A stretch of 8,426 nucleotides of DNA from M3007 sp046155725. Its GTDB lineage: Bacteria > Bacteroidota > Bacteroidia > Chitinophagales > Saprospiraceae. The stretch spans positions 1 through 8,426 of the forward strand of contig JBJXFT010000193.1 in NCBI GenBank assembly GCA_046155725.1, read 5' to 3'. The translations under genes were made by a program, and so were the position numbers. The notes under the pieces are model-generated. The model did not search any database. It was not told where the DNA came from and saw nothing but the letters and a program-made list of their open reading frames with translations. This document shows, one piece after another, positions 1 through 7,505 of the stretch (position 1 is its first letter; each line of letters starts with the position of its first letter).

Positions 1-977
1 GCCAGCACGATGCTGGTCGGGTAGCCAAACGGCAATTGCGGGCTTTCGTCCAAATGCCGCAGTATTTGGTACTTGCGCGTGGATTTGAAGTGGTGGTCGC
101 TGTGCCGCGTCAGTTCGTAGAGGAAGATGCGCCCCAGTTCGTGGTCGCTGTTCCAGGAATGGCGGGGCGACACTGGTTCGGGTCGGCCCGTCGGCAGGGT
201 TTTGCGGCGCAAGCCGTAATGCTCCACATAGTTCACGGTTTCCAGAAGCAAGAAACTCACCGTCGCCACGGCAATTGCTCCAAAAAACGCGTGCCAACCA
301 AGCAGGGGCGCTATGCCCAAAAGCCAAATCGCTTGGTATGTGGTGTAGCGCAGCATCGCATTGGCCCAGGACCATTCAGGCTGCCCTGATTTTTCCAGCC
401 GCTCGCGCTCCAAATGCCACGCGCTGCGCCAGCTGCCCGCTACGGAGCGCAGCCAAAAGGCGAACACGTTTTCGCCCAAACGAGCGGAGGCGGGGTCTTG
501 GTCGGTAGCCACGTTTTTGTGGTGGCCTCGGTTGTGTTCCACAAAAAAATGTTGATAGAGCGAGGGCAGGAGCATGATTTGCGCCAGCACCTGCTCCCTG
601 CGGTGGGCGCGGTGGCCGAGTTCGTGCGCCACGTTGATGCCGCAAGTGCTGGCCACAATGCCCACGCTGAGCGTAAGCCCGAGCAGCTCGGCCACGGAGA
701 GGTTTTGCGCCGACACGACCCACAGGTACCAGCCCACGGTGCCGAACAGGAGCGGCGCGTTGGCATACAGGAGCCAATCGAAGAGTGCCCGCCGAGTGCG
801 CGCGTTCTCCGTTGTTTCTGCCCAATTTTTTTTTGATTGGGGCGTAAAAAATTCGAGGGCTGGCAGGAGGCCAAAAGCCAAGGCTACGGTCGTCCAGGAC
901 CATGCGCCCTGCCAAGCCAAACCGAGCAAGGCACTGGCTGGCACGAGGTAAGCGAGGAGATATTTCAGGTCTCTCAT
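1..977 (-). CDS. alkB: Alkane 1-monooxygenase, AlkB family (3' end cut by window edge)
   Basis: Integral-membrane non-haem di-iron hydroxylase. The family oxidises the terminal methyl group of medium-chain alkanes (or similar hydrophobic substrates) to primary alcohols, using electrons from rubredoxin. Translating the minus strand from the ATG at 977 gives 325 codons without a stop before the edge. The histidine clusters that bind the two irons are all present: HELGHR (residues 118-123), EHNRGHHKNVATDQDPASAR (147-166), NYVEHYG (249-255) and LTRHSDHH (289-296). The typical C-terminal sequence RKYQILRHLDESPQLPFGYP (301-320) follows. Hydrophobic stretches near residues 7-21, 29-44, 69-89, 98-115, 130-145 and 215-247 fit the multi-helix fold. 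Family members are usually 350-400 residues, so only a short tail is missing. No other in-frame ATG was seen just upstream. No rubredoxin gene is in the window. The family call is very secure; the exact substrate is not known. Confidence 0.95.
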   Translation of the reverse strand, partial: MRDLKYLLAYLVPASALLGLAWQGAWSWTTVALAFGLLPALEFFTPQSKKNWAETTENARTRRALFDWLLYANAPLLFGTVGWYLWVVSAQNLSVAELLGLTLSVGIVASTCGINVAHELGHRAHRREQVLAQIMLLPSLYQHFFVEHNRGHHKNVATDQDPASARLGENVFAFWLRSVAGSWRSAWHLERERLEKSGQPEWSWANAMLRYTTYQAIWLLGIAPLLGWHAFFGAIAVATVSFLLLETVNYVEHYGLRRKTLPTGRPEPVSPRHSWNSDHELGRIFLYELTRHSDHHFKSTRKYQILRHLDESPQLPFGYPTSIVL

Positions 978-1078
978 GATGCTTGTTGATTTGGTTATTT
1001 GTTGATTTGGTTATTTGAGTGGCCAAGCTTGGGTGCTCGAATAACCAAATCCTCGAATAACCAAATGCCCACCAACCG
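978..1078. repeat. Spacer between response regulator and alkB with direct and inverted 'atttggttattt' repeats
   Basis: The 16-nt unit gttgatttggttattt occurs twice in tandem (985-1000 and 1001-1016). The 15-nt unit ctcgaataaccaaat occurs twice on the other side (1036-1050 and 1052-1066). The two sets are inverted copies: atttggttatttgag (1005-1019) can pair with 1036-1050 over 15 positions with one mismatch, which is a G-U wobble in plus-strand RNA. The 16-nt loop is tggccaagcttgggtg. The spacer lies between two minus-strand genes, so the hairpin could act as a terminator for the upstream regulator or as a processing or attenuation site before alkB. No U-tract follows the stem on the minus strand, so a classical intrinsic terminator is unlikely. 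Confidence 0.7.
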
Positions 1079-1726
1079 CTACTCGTCCAGCAATTTCCAT
1101 TGAAGGGCGACTTTCACGAGGCCCGCCGCATTGCGCGCGCCGAGTTTGGCCAGCAGGGCGGCGCGGTGGCTTTCCACGGTTTTTTCGGAGAGAAAAAGTT
1201 GCGAAGCGATTTCGGGCGTGGTGCGCTCGTCCATGATGAGGTGCAGCACCTCGCGCTCGCGGCGGCTGATTTTTGGGGGTTCTTTGGCTACCGCCGCGCC
1301 TGTGCGGTGGTGCATCAGGCCGCGCATCACCACATCGGTCACTTCTTTGCTGAAGTATGTTTTGCCTGCCGAGAGGGTGCGGATGGCGTGGCAGAGTTCG
1401 GCTTTGCCCGTGTTTTTCAGCACATAGCCTTGTGCGCCGAGGCCGAGCATGGCGGAAATGTAGCTCTCTTCGCTGAGCATCGAAAGCACCAAGATTTTCA
1501 ATTCGGGGAGTTCTGTGCGAAGTTGCTTGCAGACTTCGAGGCCAGATTGGTCGGGCAAATTGATGTCGAGCAAAAGCACGTCGGGCGGTGCTGCGCTCAC
1601 TTGGCGGAGGGTTTCGGCGGCGGTGGTGGCTTTGCCCACGAGCGCGAAATCAGGCTCTCCGGTCAGCAGGCTTTCTACGCCTTCGGCGAACATGACGTGG
1701 TCGTCGGCGATAAAAATACGGATCAT
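1079..1726 (-). CDS. Two-component response regulator, NarL/FixJ (LuxR-type HTH) family
   Basis: Cytoplasmic transcription regulator of 215 residues, the normal length for this family. Residues 1-120 form a CheY-like receiver. It has the acidic pair D8-D9, the phospho-acceptor D54 in LLLDINLPD, S82 at the end of beta-4 and K104 in the YVLKN motif. Residues 152-213 form a LuxR/GerE helix-turn-helix with the typical pattern ISRREREVLHLI, PEIASQLFLSEKTVESHR and KLGARN. The start at 1726 (MIRIFIADDH) places the first beta strand at the N-terminus as expected; an in-frame ATG at 1756 would add ten residues with no domain match. No partner histidine kinase is in the window. The gene is divergent from the exported protein gene at 1831 and lies 101 bp upstream of alkB on the same strand, so it may be co-transcribed with alkB. 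Control of alkB is only a guess from position. Confidence 0.95.
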   Translation of the reverse strand: MIRIFIADDHVMFAEGVESLLTGEPDFALVGKATTAAETLRQVSAAPPDVLLLDINLPDQSGLEVCKQLRTELPELKILVLSMLSEESYISAMLGLGAQGYVLKNTGKAELCHAIRTLSAGKTYFSKEVTDVVMRGLMHHRTGAAVAKEPPKISRREREVLHLIMDERTTPEIASQLFLSEKTVESHRAALLAKLGARNAAGLVKVALQWKLLDE

Positions 1727-1764
1727 GGGCGGGGAGATTGGATGCTCGACTTTCAAAGGGCGGC

Positions 1765-1772
1765 CAAAAATA
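1765..1772 (-). promoter_or_regulatory. Candidate -7 box for the response regulator gene
   Basis: On the minus strand the sequence TATTTTTG matches the Bacteroidota -7 consensus TAnnTTTG exactly and lies about 38 bp upstream of the ATG at 1726. No TTTG -33 box is seen at the usual spacing; the nearest upstream TTTG is about 31 bp away. The 104-bp divergent region (1727-1830) must carry the promoters of both this gene and the plus-strand gene at 1831. For the latter only an imperfect TACTTTCG (1786-1793) is seen. This is a motif match alone. Confidence 0.3.
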
Positions 1773-1830
1773 CTGCCCTACTCGGTACTTTCGCCCATAT
1801 TTTCAAAAGGCAATTTTTTGCTCCCAATTC

Positions 1831-2814
1831 ATGCGCATCTTTCTCTGCTCCTTTTTCATCGTTCCCTTTTTCGCTTTTGCCCAGCCGGTGGCCGACCAGA
1901 CTTTTCGGCTCAATGGCGCGAGCGAGCATTTCTACGCTTTTGCCGAAGGCGACCAGATAGACTTGGGCGCGCAAGAGCTTACGGGCAAAAAAATCAAGGC
2001 CATCGAATTCTCCCAATATCCCGAAGGCCACCTGCTTTTTCGCGCCTACGAATTAGACTCTGCGCTCCAAAAAACCATCCTGATTCCCAAAACGGGCATC
2101 TACCTCTTGCGTTTTGAGGAAACTGGGATGAGCAAAAAAGTGTGCCGGTTCACCCTGCACCGGCACGCGGCCAGCGCGGAAACCGCGCGGTTCGACACTC
2201 AAATCGCTTGGGATGTGCGCCAAACGCCCGCATTCCGCATCGGGAAAAAGAGCGTGCAAACGGGCAAAAAAACCGAGGTCATATCGCTCGGCGGCCAAGC
2301 CACGGTGAGCGCCAGCAAGTTCACCCTGAAAAAACCGGTGAACGCCTACCAGTTCACGCTGCCGCCCAACACCCGCCAATGGGCCTATCGAATCGCAGTG
2401 GGCCAAGCCGCGCAGGAAGCCCGGCAAGTGGATGCGCAAAAACTCAAACAGGCATTCCAAGGCGGCGCGGCCAAACTGCTGGGCGTGGAACCCGAAACCG
2501 CGCTCGCCGCCTACGCGCTCGGCATGGCCATTGACCTCAGCACTTCCAAAGGCGGCGAAGACGTGGGCTATGCCATCGTGGATTGGGACAACTGGCAGCA
2601 CTTTTCCAAGGGCGAAGACTACTCGGCTTTTATGCAGCAAACGGGCATCAGCGTGGACGCCCAACGCCGATACAGCCCACTTGAAGGTACTTTTTTCTTC
2701 GCGCTGCGCAGCGACAATTGGGTGGACGACATCACGGTGAGCATTGACATAGAGGCGGTGGTGGAAAACCCTGTGTTCGAGACCCAGCAGTTTTTGGAGC
2801 CTGAAAGACCGTAG
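1831..2814 (+). CDS. Exported protein of unknown function (327 aa)
   Basis: The family is not recognised. The chosen start at 1831 gives a clear Sec signal peptide: MRIFLCSFFIVPFFAFAQ, with likely cleavage after A17. The reading frame is open back to an ATG at 1738, but that start would bury the signal under 31 polar and aromatic residues. There is no lipobox cysteine at the cleavage site, so the product is probably periplasmic or secreted rather than a lipoprotein. The mature part looks beta-rich. Its C-terminal third contains FFFALRSDNWVDDITVSIDI (about residues 289-308), a pattern of beta strands in an Ig-like or GOLD-like sandwich; this is an impression from strand spacing, not a match. 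A helical segment lies near residues 205-240. The gene is followed 97 bp later by another exported-protein gene in the same direction, so the two may form an operon. No catalytic motif was seen. Confidence 0.85.
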   Translation: MRIFLCSFFIVPFFAFAQPVADQTFRLNGASEHFYAFAEGDQIDLGAQELTGKKIKAIEFSQYPEGHLLFRAYELDSALQKTILIPKTGIYLLRFEETGMSKKVCRFTLHRHAASAETARFDTQIAWDVRQTPAFRIGKKSVQTGKKTEVISLGGQATVSASKFTLKKPVNAYQFTLPPNTRQWAYRIAVGQAAQEARQVDAQKLKQAFQGGAAKLLGVEPETALAAYALGMAIDLSTSKGGEDVGYAIVDWDNWQHFSKGEDYSAFMQQTGISVDAQRRYSPLEGTFFFALRSDNWVDDITVSIDIEAVVENPVFETQQFLEPERP

Positions 2815-2818
2815 GCCA

Positions 2819-2905
2819 AAGTTCATCGTTTTGTTCATCGTCCATAGTTCATCGTTCATAGTTCACCGTTTTGTTCATAGTTCATCGTTCATAATTCATC
2901 ATTGA
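2819..2905. repeat. Intergenic direct-repeat array of 'gttcatcgttcata' words
   Basis: Almost the whole spacer between the two exported-protein genes is made of related words. The 18-mer catagttcatcgttcata is repeated exactly at 2843-2860 and 2876-2893, an offset of 33 nt. The 18-mer gttcatcgttttgttcat (2821-2838) recurs with one change at 2861-2878, an offset of 40 nt. The offsets differ, so this is a shuffled word array rather than a clean tandem repeat. It contains no long stem and no good TAnnTTTG box. It could be slippage-prone intergenic DNA or a multi-site binding region for a regulator. Confidence 0.75.
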
Positions 2906-2911
2906 TTTAGG

Positions 2912-5900
2912 ATGCAAGTTTATCTCTCCTCCTTTCCCCGCACATTCCTCCCCCTCTTTCTCGCTCTCTTTTTCCTCCTCCCTTCGGGCAATATTTTTGC
3001 CCAAAAATTCCCGGAGACCCCCAACGAGTTCGTGGACGAACTGGGCAAGTTCATGACCTTTTCCAAACGGCCCGACATGGAAGAGTCCTTTGCCGTTTTC
3101 AGGAAAATGCACAAAGCGGGCGGCTTGCCGGAATGGCAAACAAAGCGCATCATCTCGGTGGCCAACCTCATGCGCGACCAGAACCTGGCGGCTTTCCCTT
3201 TTTTCAAAAACTATGTGGACGCCATCGTGGCAGCCAAAAACGACCCCGATACCACGCTCTTCCGCCGGTGGCACACATTCACTGAGGAGGCTCTGGCGGG
3301 CTTGGAAAAAGGCCGCGCCAAACAAGCGGGGCTGCTCTTGGAGTTCGCCGTGGATTTTATGGGGCAGCGCGCCCTAAAAAGCGGCGAGGGCGGCTCGGCC
3401 ACTTGGAAAATAAAAGGCGGAGCGTTCGACTTCGCGTACAGCGACCGCGAGCCGAGCCTCCTTTGCACGGGCGTAGACCTCATCGGCACGCGCAAGACCG
3501 ACTCGGTGACGATCCGCAACACTTCGGGCCGCTACAAACCCTTCCTGCAAATCTGGGAAGGCCAGGGCGGCAAAGTCTCTTGGGCCGAGGCGGGCATGGA
3601 TTCGAGCATCTACGCCCTGCTCACGCGCTACAAAGTGGAGGCGCAAAAACCGCTTTTCAGCTGCGACACGGCCACGCTTTTTTACCCGCTCTATTTCAAA
3701 GAGGGCATCCAAGGGAGTTTTGAAAACAACGTGGTGGTGAAGGCTCGATCCACGTCGGGCAAGGCCGATTCGCTCCGCGACGTGCAATTCCCGCGCTTCC
3801 AATCCTTTGAAAAAGTTTTGAAAATCAACCGCATCGGCGACAATATCGAGTACCTCGGCGGCTTCCGCCTCGCGGGCAATTCGCTCTACGGATACGGCAC
3901 GGGCAACGAACCGGCACAGATGACGGTGTACAACAAGAAGCGCGAAAAGGTCTTCCACGGAAGGGCCCAACTGTTCATCATCCGGCGCGGCGTGAGCGTG
4001 GTGGCGGAAAATGTGGACGCTAAACTTTACATGGACGCTGACAGCCTTTTCCACCCTGCGGCCGATTTCCGCATTGACATTCCCCGACAGGTCATCACGC
4101 TTTTGAGGGGCGAAAAAGGCTCGTCGCGCAACCCGTTCTACTCTTCGTTCTACAACATGAACCTCAACACGGACAAGATTGCCTGGCACTTGAACGCCGA
4201 TTCGCTCGAAATAGGCGGCAACGTGGGCATCAAAGGCGTGGCGCAAAAGGTGGAGTTCGAGAGCAGCAATTTTTACGACCCCACGGTGTACCTGCAAATG
4301 CAGGGCCTCGCCAGCCACAACTCGGTGAGCACGCTCTACGCCCTCTGGCTCAAGACCGACCGAGACAAAGACGACAATGGGCGCATCGTGACAGACAACC
4401 AGTTTGCGATGGAGATAAACCCCAAGTTCGACTATTCGAGCATCCAAACCCTGCTGGCGCAAATGGTGGAGGAGGGTTTTATCAACTATTATTTCAGCCG
4501 CCACGAGATAGAACTGCGCGACAAGTGCATCCACTACGCGCTGGCCAGCCAAGGCAAAAAGGACTTTGACGCCATCAACATCATATCCGAAAGCACGAAG
4601 TCCAATGCCAAACTGGACCTCAAAACCAAAGAGACCGAAATATACGCCGTGCAAAAACTCGAACTCAGCAAGCGCCAAAAAGTGGCTCTGGTACCCAACG
4701 AGAACGAACTCACGCTCCTCAAAAACCGCGATATGCGCTTTGGCGGGCGGCTCTACGCGGGGCTTGCGCTGTTCCAAGGCCGCGAGATGAGTTTCGTGTA
4801 CGACAAGTTTGAGGTGGATTTCGACTCGGTGCAGCACCTCGATTTTTACATCCCTACGGGGAAGGAAGACAAGAACGGCCAGCCGATTGCCAATGCCATG
4901 AGCTCCAACATCGAGCACCTGAGCGGAGCGCTTTTGGTGGACGCGCCGAACAACAAATCCGGCAAGGAGGAAATGGAGATTTTCCCCTCGCTGCAGTCCA
5001 AAAAATTCTCCTTCGTTTTCTACGACCGCAAGGAAACACAAGCGGGCGTGTACACCCGCGACTCCTTCTACTTTCGGCTCGACCCCTTCAGTTTCAACGG
5101 TTTGGATTCGTACACCAAAGAGCAACTCAAGTTCAACGGCCAACTCTTCCCGGCCACCATTTTCCCCCCTTTTAAAGAAACCATCGTGGTGCGCGAGGAG
5201 GACAAATCCTTCGGGTTCGTCCACAAAACCCCCGCAACAGGCTACTCCACTTACACCAAAAAAGGGAATTACACGGGCACGCTCGACCTGAGCAACAAGG
5301 GGCTTGTGGGCAAAGGGAAACTCGAATACCTGACGGCGGACATCGAATCGGAAGACCTCATTTTCCGGCCCAAACAGACCACCGGCACGGCCAAAAAATT
5401 CTTCATGGAAGAAGACCGCGCCAGCAAGGTGAAAGTACCGCAGGCCAAAGGCGAAGACGTGTCGGTGAACTGGCTGCCGTTCAAAGATTCGATGTACGTG
5501 GAGAGCAAGGCCAAGGCTTTTGACCTTTTCAAAGCACCCGGCTACACGCACAAAGGAACGCTCATCTTGACTCCTTCTGGTCTGAAAGGCCGGGGCGAAT
5601 TCGAGTGGGCCGAGGGAAAATTGACTTCCAAGATAATTTCCTACGGCCCCTTCCAAGCCAGCGCGGACACAGGCAACCTGGAGATAAAATCGCTCGACCA
5701 AAAAGGCATCGCCCTCGACTCCCGCAACGTGGACGGCGACCTTGACTTCGACGCGCAAAAAGGCCAGTTCAAGGCCAACCTGCTCACTGCCAGCACGACA
5801 CTGCCCCTCGACCAGTACCTCACTTCGATGAACGAATTCACTTGGGACATGAAGGCGAAGACCATCCAATTCAAAGCCGACCCCAACAAGCCGGGCCGAT

Positions 5901-7489
5901 TCGTGTCCATTGACCCCGCACAAGGCTCGCTCGCGTTCGAGGGCAAAACCGCCCTCTACGACATGAAAACCAACCTGCTTCGCGTCGGCGGCGTGAAAGT
6001 CATCAAGTCCGCCGATGCCTTCGTGAACATCCCCGACACCAGCGACATCTTCATCCAGCCCGGCGGGCGGATGCGCACCATCTACAACGCCCAAATCGTG
6101 GCCGACACTGTGAGCAAGTACCACACCATCAACCGTGCTACCGTGGACATCGGCGGGAAAGAACTCTACAAAGCCACGGGCTTCTACGCCTACAATATTC
6201 CGGGCTACAATCAGGAAGTTTTCTTCAACGACATTCAGGGGAAATACCAGACCATCGAAGCGGCCAACCGCCGGGTGCAGACTTTCGCCATCGCGGAAAT
6301 ACCCGAAAAAGACAGTTTCCGCGTGGACGTGAAAACCCTTTTCAAAGGGAAAATGATCCTCAACTCCAGCGACCAGAACATGCGCTTCGAGGGCGAAGCC
6401 CAGTTGGTGGCCGACAAATTGCCCAAGACAAACTGGTTCTCCCTGCAGACCGAAATTGACCGCAAAGACCCGCTCATGCTCATCAAACTCGCCAAAGACC
6501 CAGAAGACAACCCCATGGTGGCGGGCTTCTTTGTTTCCCGCGAGACGGGCGAAATGTACCCCCGAATCATGCTTCCCGCCCTTCAGCGCGTAGACCGCGT
6601 GATCATTGACTGCAAGCACGTGTACAAATACGAGCCTGCCAACGACCGATTCATTTTTGGCGATTCGCTCAAAGTGCTCGGCCAAAGCGATCGCGGGGCA
6701 AAACTCACTTTCGACAACCGCGTGGCTACCGTGGTAGCCGAAGGCCCCATGAACCTCGGCTCTGGTCTCCAACTGATGAACATCAAAGCCGCAGGCCGCC
6801 TCAAATCAGACTACAACACGGTGACCGACAGCACCTATTTCAACGTCACGGGCGAATTCATCTCGGCATTCGAACTCGCCGTGCCACAAAAACTATTAGA
6901 CCTGATGATCAACGAGATCAAGGCCGCCACCTTCGATGCCCAGCCCGCCGTGTACAACACCAACATGGCATTCTACCAGCCCGCTCTGCATGAGTTCGTC
7001 AGCGACGAAAAGGAATGGGAAGAAACGCTCGCCAACGCCCGGCTCAATGCCGTGCTGCTGCCAAAAAAGGACGACAAGTTCGCCTTCGTGCTGGGCCGCC
7101 AAACGGTGACTTGGAACAACGAATACTCCTCCTTCTTTACCCTCGAAGACCGCGTGCCGCTCATCAGCATCGGCGGGCAGCCCATCAACAAAAGCCTGCC
7201 CATCATGGTGCAGTACAAAATGCCCAAAAACGGCGACGACGCGCTGGGCATCTACATCAAGCCCTCCGCCGATCTGTGGTATCTCTTTGTGTATCAAAAC
7301 ACCGACGAGGGCGCGGCGCTCAGCATCACCTCCGGCAGCACCCGCTTCAACGACCTGCTCATCACCCTCAAAGGGAAAGAGACCAAGATAAAAATGGCGA
7401 ATGGAAAAACCCTCGAAGTGGTGCCCGTGGACCCCGGCGAAGGCTCCAACTTTGTGAACAAGGTGCGGAACGGAAGGCTGAAAGAGTGA
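2912..7489 (+). CDS. Very large exported protein of unknown function (1525 aa)
   Basis: The family is not recognised by name. The first ATG after an in-frame stop (2903-2905) gives a strong Sec signal: hydrophobic residues 11-24 and likely cleavage after A30 in SGNIFAQK. The N-terminal part (about 33-150) looks helical. From about 170 to the end the sequence is dominated by short alternating strands with Gly and Asp/Asn turns. There is a helical insert near residues 509-560, beginning SSIQTLLAQMVEEGF. One duplicated motif is visible: GTLDLSNKGLVGKGKLEY (from residue 789) and GTLILTPSGLKGRGEFEW (from residue 882), 93 residues apart. Such repeated strand-turn units suggest an elongated beta structure, as in OstA/LptD-N-like or AsmA/TamB-like proteins, but no homology is claimed. 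No further membrane segment, lipobox or type IX secretion C-terminal domain was seen. It is probably periplasmic or surface-associated. It is the second gene after the 327-residue exported protein. Confidence 0.9.
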   Translation: MQVYLSSFPRTFLPLFLALFFLLPSGNIFAQKFPETPNEFVDELGKFMTFSKRPDMEESFAVFRKMHKAGGLPEWQTKRIISVANLMRDQNLAAFPFFKNYVDAIVAAKNDPDTTLFRRWHTFTEEALAGLEKGRAKQAGLLLEFAVDFMGQRALKSGEGGSATWKIKGGAFDFAYSDREPSLLCTGVDLIGTRKTDSVTIRNTSGRYKPFLQIWEGQGGKVSWAEAGMDSSIYALLTRYKVEAQKPLFSCDTATLFYPLYFKEGIQGSFENNVVVKARSTSGKADSLRDVQFPRFQSFEKVLKINRIGDNIEYLGGFRLAGNSLYGYGTGNEPAQMTVYNKKREKVFHGRAQLFIIRRGVSVVAENVDAKLYMDADSLFHPAADFRIDIPRQVITLLRGEKGSSRNPFYSSFYNMNLNTDKIAWHLNADSLEIGGNVGIKGVAQKVEFESSNFYDPTVYLQMQGLASHNSVSTLYALWLKTDRDKDDNGRIVTDNQFAMEINPKFDYSSIQTLLAQMVEEGFINYYFSRHEIELRDKCIHYALASQGKKDFDAINIISESTKSNAKLDLKTKETEIYAVQKLELSKRQKVALVPNENELTLLKNRDMRFGGRLYAGLALFQGREMSFVYDKFEVDFDSVQHLDFYIPTGKEDKNGQPIANAMSSNIEHLSGALLVDAPNNKSGKEEMEIFPSLQSKKFSFVFYDRKETQAGVYTRDSFYFRLDPFSFNGLDSYTKEQLKFNGQLFPATIFPPFKETIVVREEDKSFGFVHKTPATGYSTYTKKGNYTGTLDLSNKGLVGKGKLEYLTADIESEDLIFRPKQTTGTAKKFFMEEDRASKVKVPQAKGEDVSVNWLPFKDSMYVESKAKAFDLFKAPGYTHKGTLILTPSGLKGRGEFEWAEGKLTSKIISYGPFQASADTGNLEIKSLDQKGIALDSRNVDGDLDFDAQKGQFKANLLTASTTLPLDQYLTSMNEFTWDMKAKTIQFKADPNKPGRFVSIDPAQGSLAFEGKTALYDMKTNLLRVGGVKVIKSADAFVNIPDTSDIFIQPGGRMRTIYNAQIVADTVSKYHTINRATVDIGGKELYKATGFYAYNIPGYNQEVFFNDIQGKYQTIEAANRRVQTFAIAEIPEKDSFRVDVKTLFKGKMILNSSDQNMRFEGEAQLVADKLPKTNWFSLQTEIDRKDPLMLIKLAKDPEDNPMVAGFFVSRETGEMYPRIMLPALQRVDRVIIDCKHVYKYEPANDRFIFGDSLKVLGQSDRGAKLTFDNRVATVVAEGPMNLGSGLQLMNIKAAGRLKSDYNTVTDSTYFNVTGEFISAFELAVPQKLLDLMINEIKAATFDAQPAVYNTNMAFYQPALHEFVSDEKEWEETLANARLNAVLLPKKDDKFAFVLGRQTVTWNNEYSSFFTLEDRVPLISIGGQPINKSLPIMVQYKMPKNGDDALGIYIKPSADLWYLFVYQNTDEGAALSITSGSTRFNDLLITLKGKETKIKMANGKTLEVVPVDPGEGSNFVNKVRNGRLKE

Positions 7490-7505
7490 GGGAGGGAGGG
7501 CGGGG
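7490..7505 (+). other. G-quadruplex motif directly after the stop codon
   Basis: The sequence is GGG-A-GGG-A-GGG-C-GGGG: four G-runs separated by single-base loops, beginning at the base after the TGA (7487-7489). Single-nucleotide loops are the arrangement known to give the most stable parallel quadruplexes. It lies on the coding strand, so both the non-template DNA and the mRNA 3' end could fold. The last G-run is also the first four bases of the left 12-bp direct repeat of the MITE-like element. Confidence 0.6.

Noticed and set aside
376..1026. Minus-strand open frame of 216 codons overlapping alkB in another frame
   Set aside because: Very Arg/Ala/Pro-rich, typical of an out-of-frame reading. 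The alkB frame carries all the histidine motifs.
1831..1881. Lipoprotein signal for the 327-residue protein because of Cys6
   Set aside because: The cysteine lies inside the hydrophobic core, not at a lipobox, and a type I cleavage site after A17 fits better.
1100..1960. Plus-strand open frame of 286 codons opposite the response regulator
   Set aside because: Antisense shadow of a gene with clear receiver and HTH domains. It also runs into the start of the exported-protein gene at 1831.
2142..2166. Hairpin gtgccggt/accggcac with a 9-nt loop inside the 327-residue exported-protein gene
   Set aside because: An 8-bp stem inside coding sequence with ordinary codons. Probably chance; no T-tract or partner site.
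3374..6772. Open frame of 1132 codons on the minus strand opposite the 1525-residue gene
   Set aside because: It is in codon register with the plus-strand gene, so its stops would need TTA, CTA or TCA codons on the plus strand, which are rare at this GC content. Its translation is rich in H, V, F and G, as expected for an antisense shadow, and has no start context or domain.
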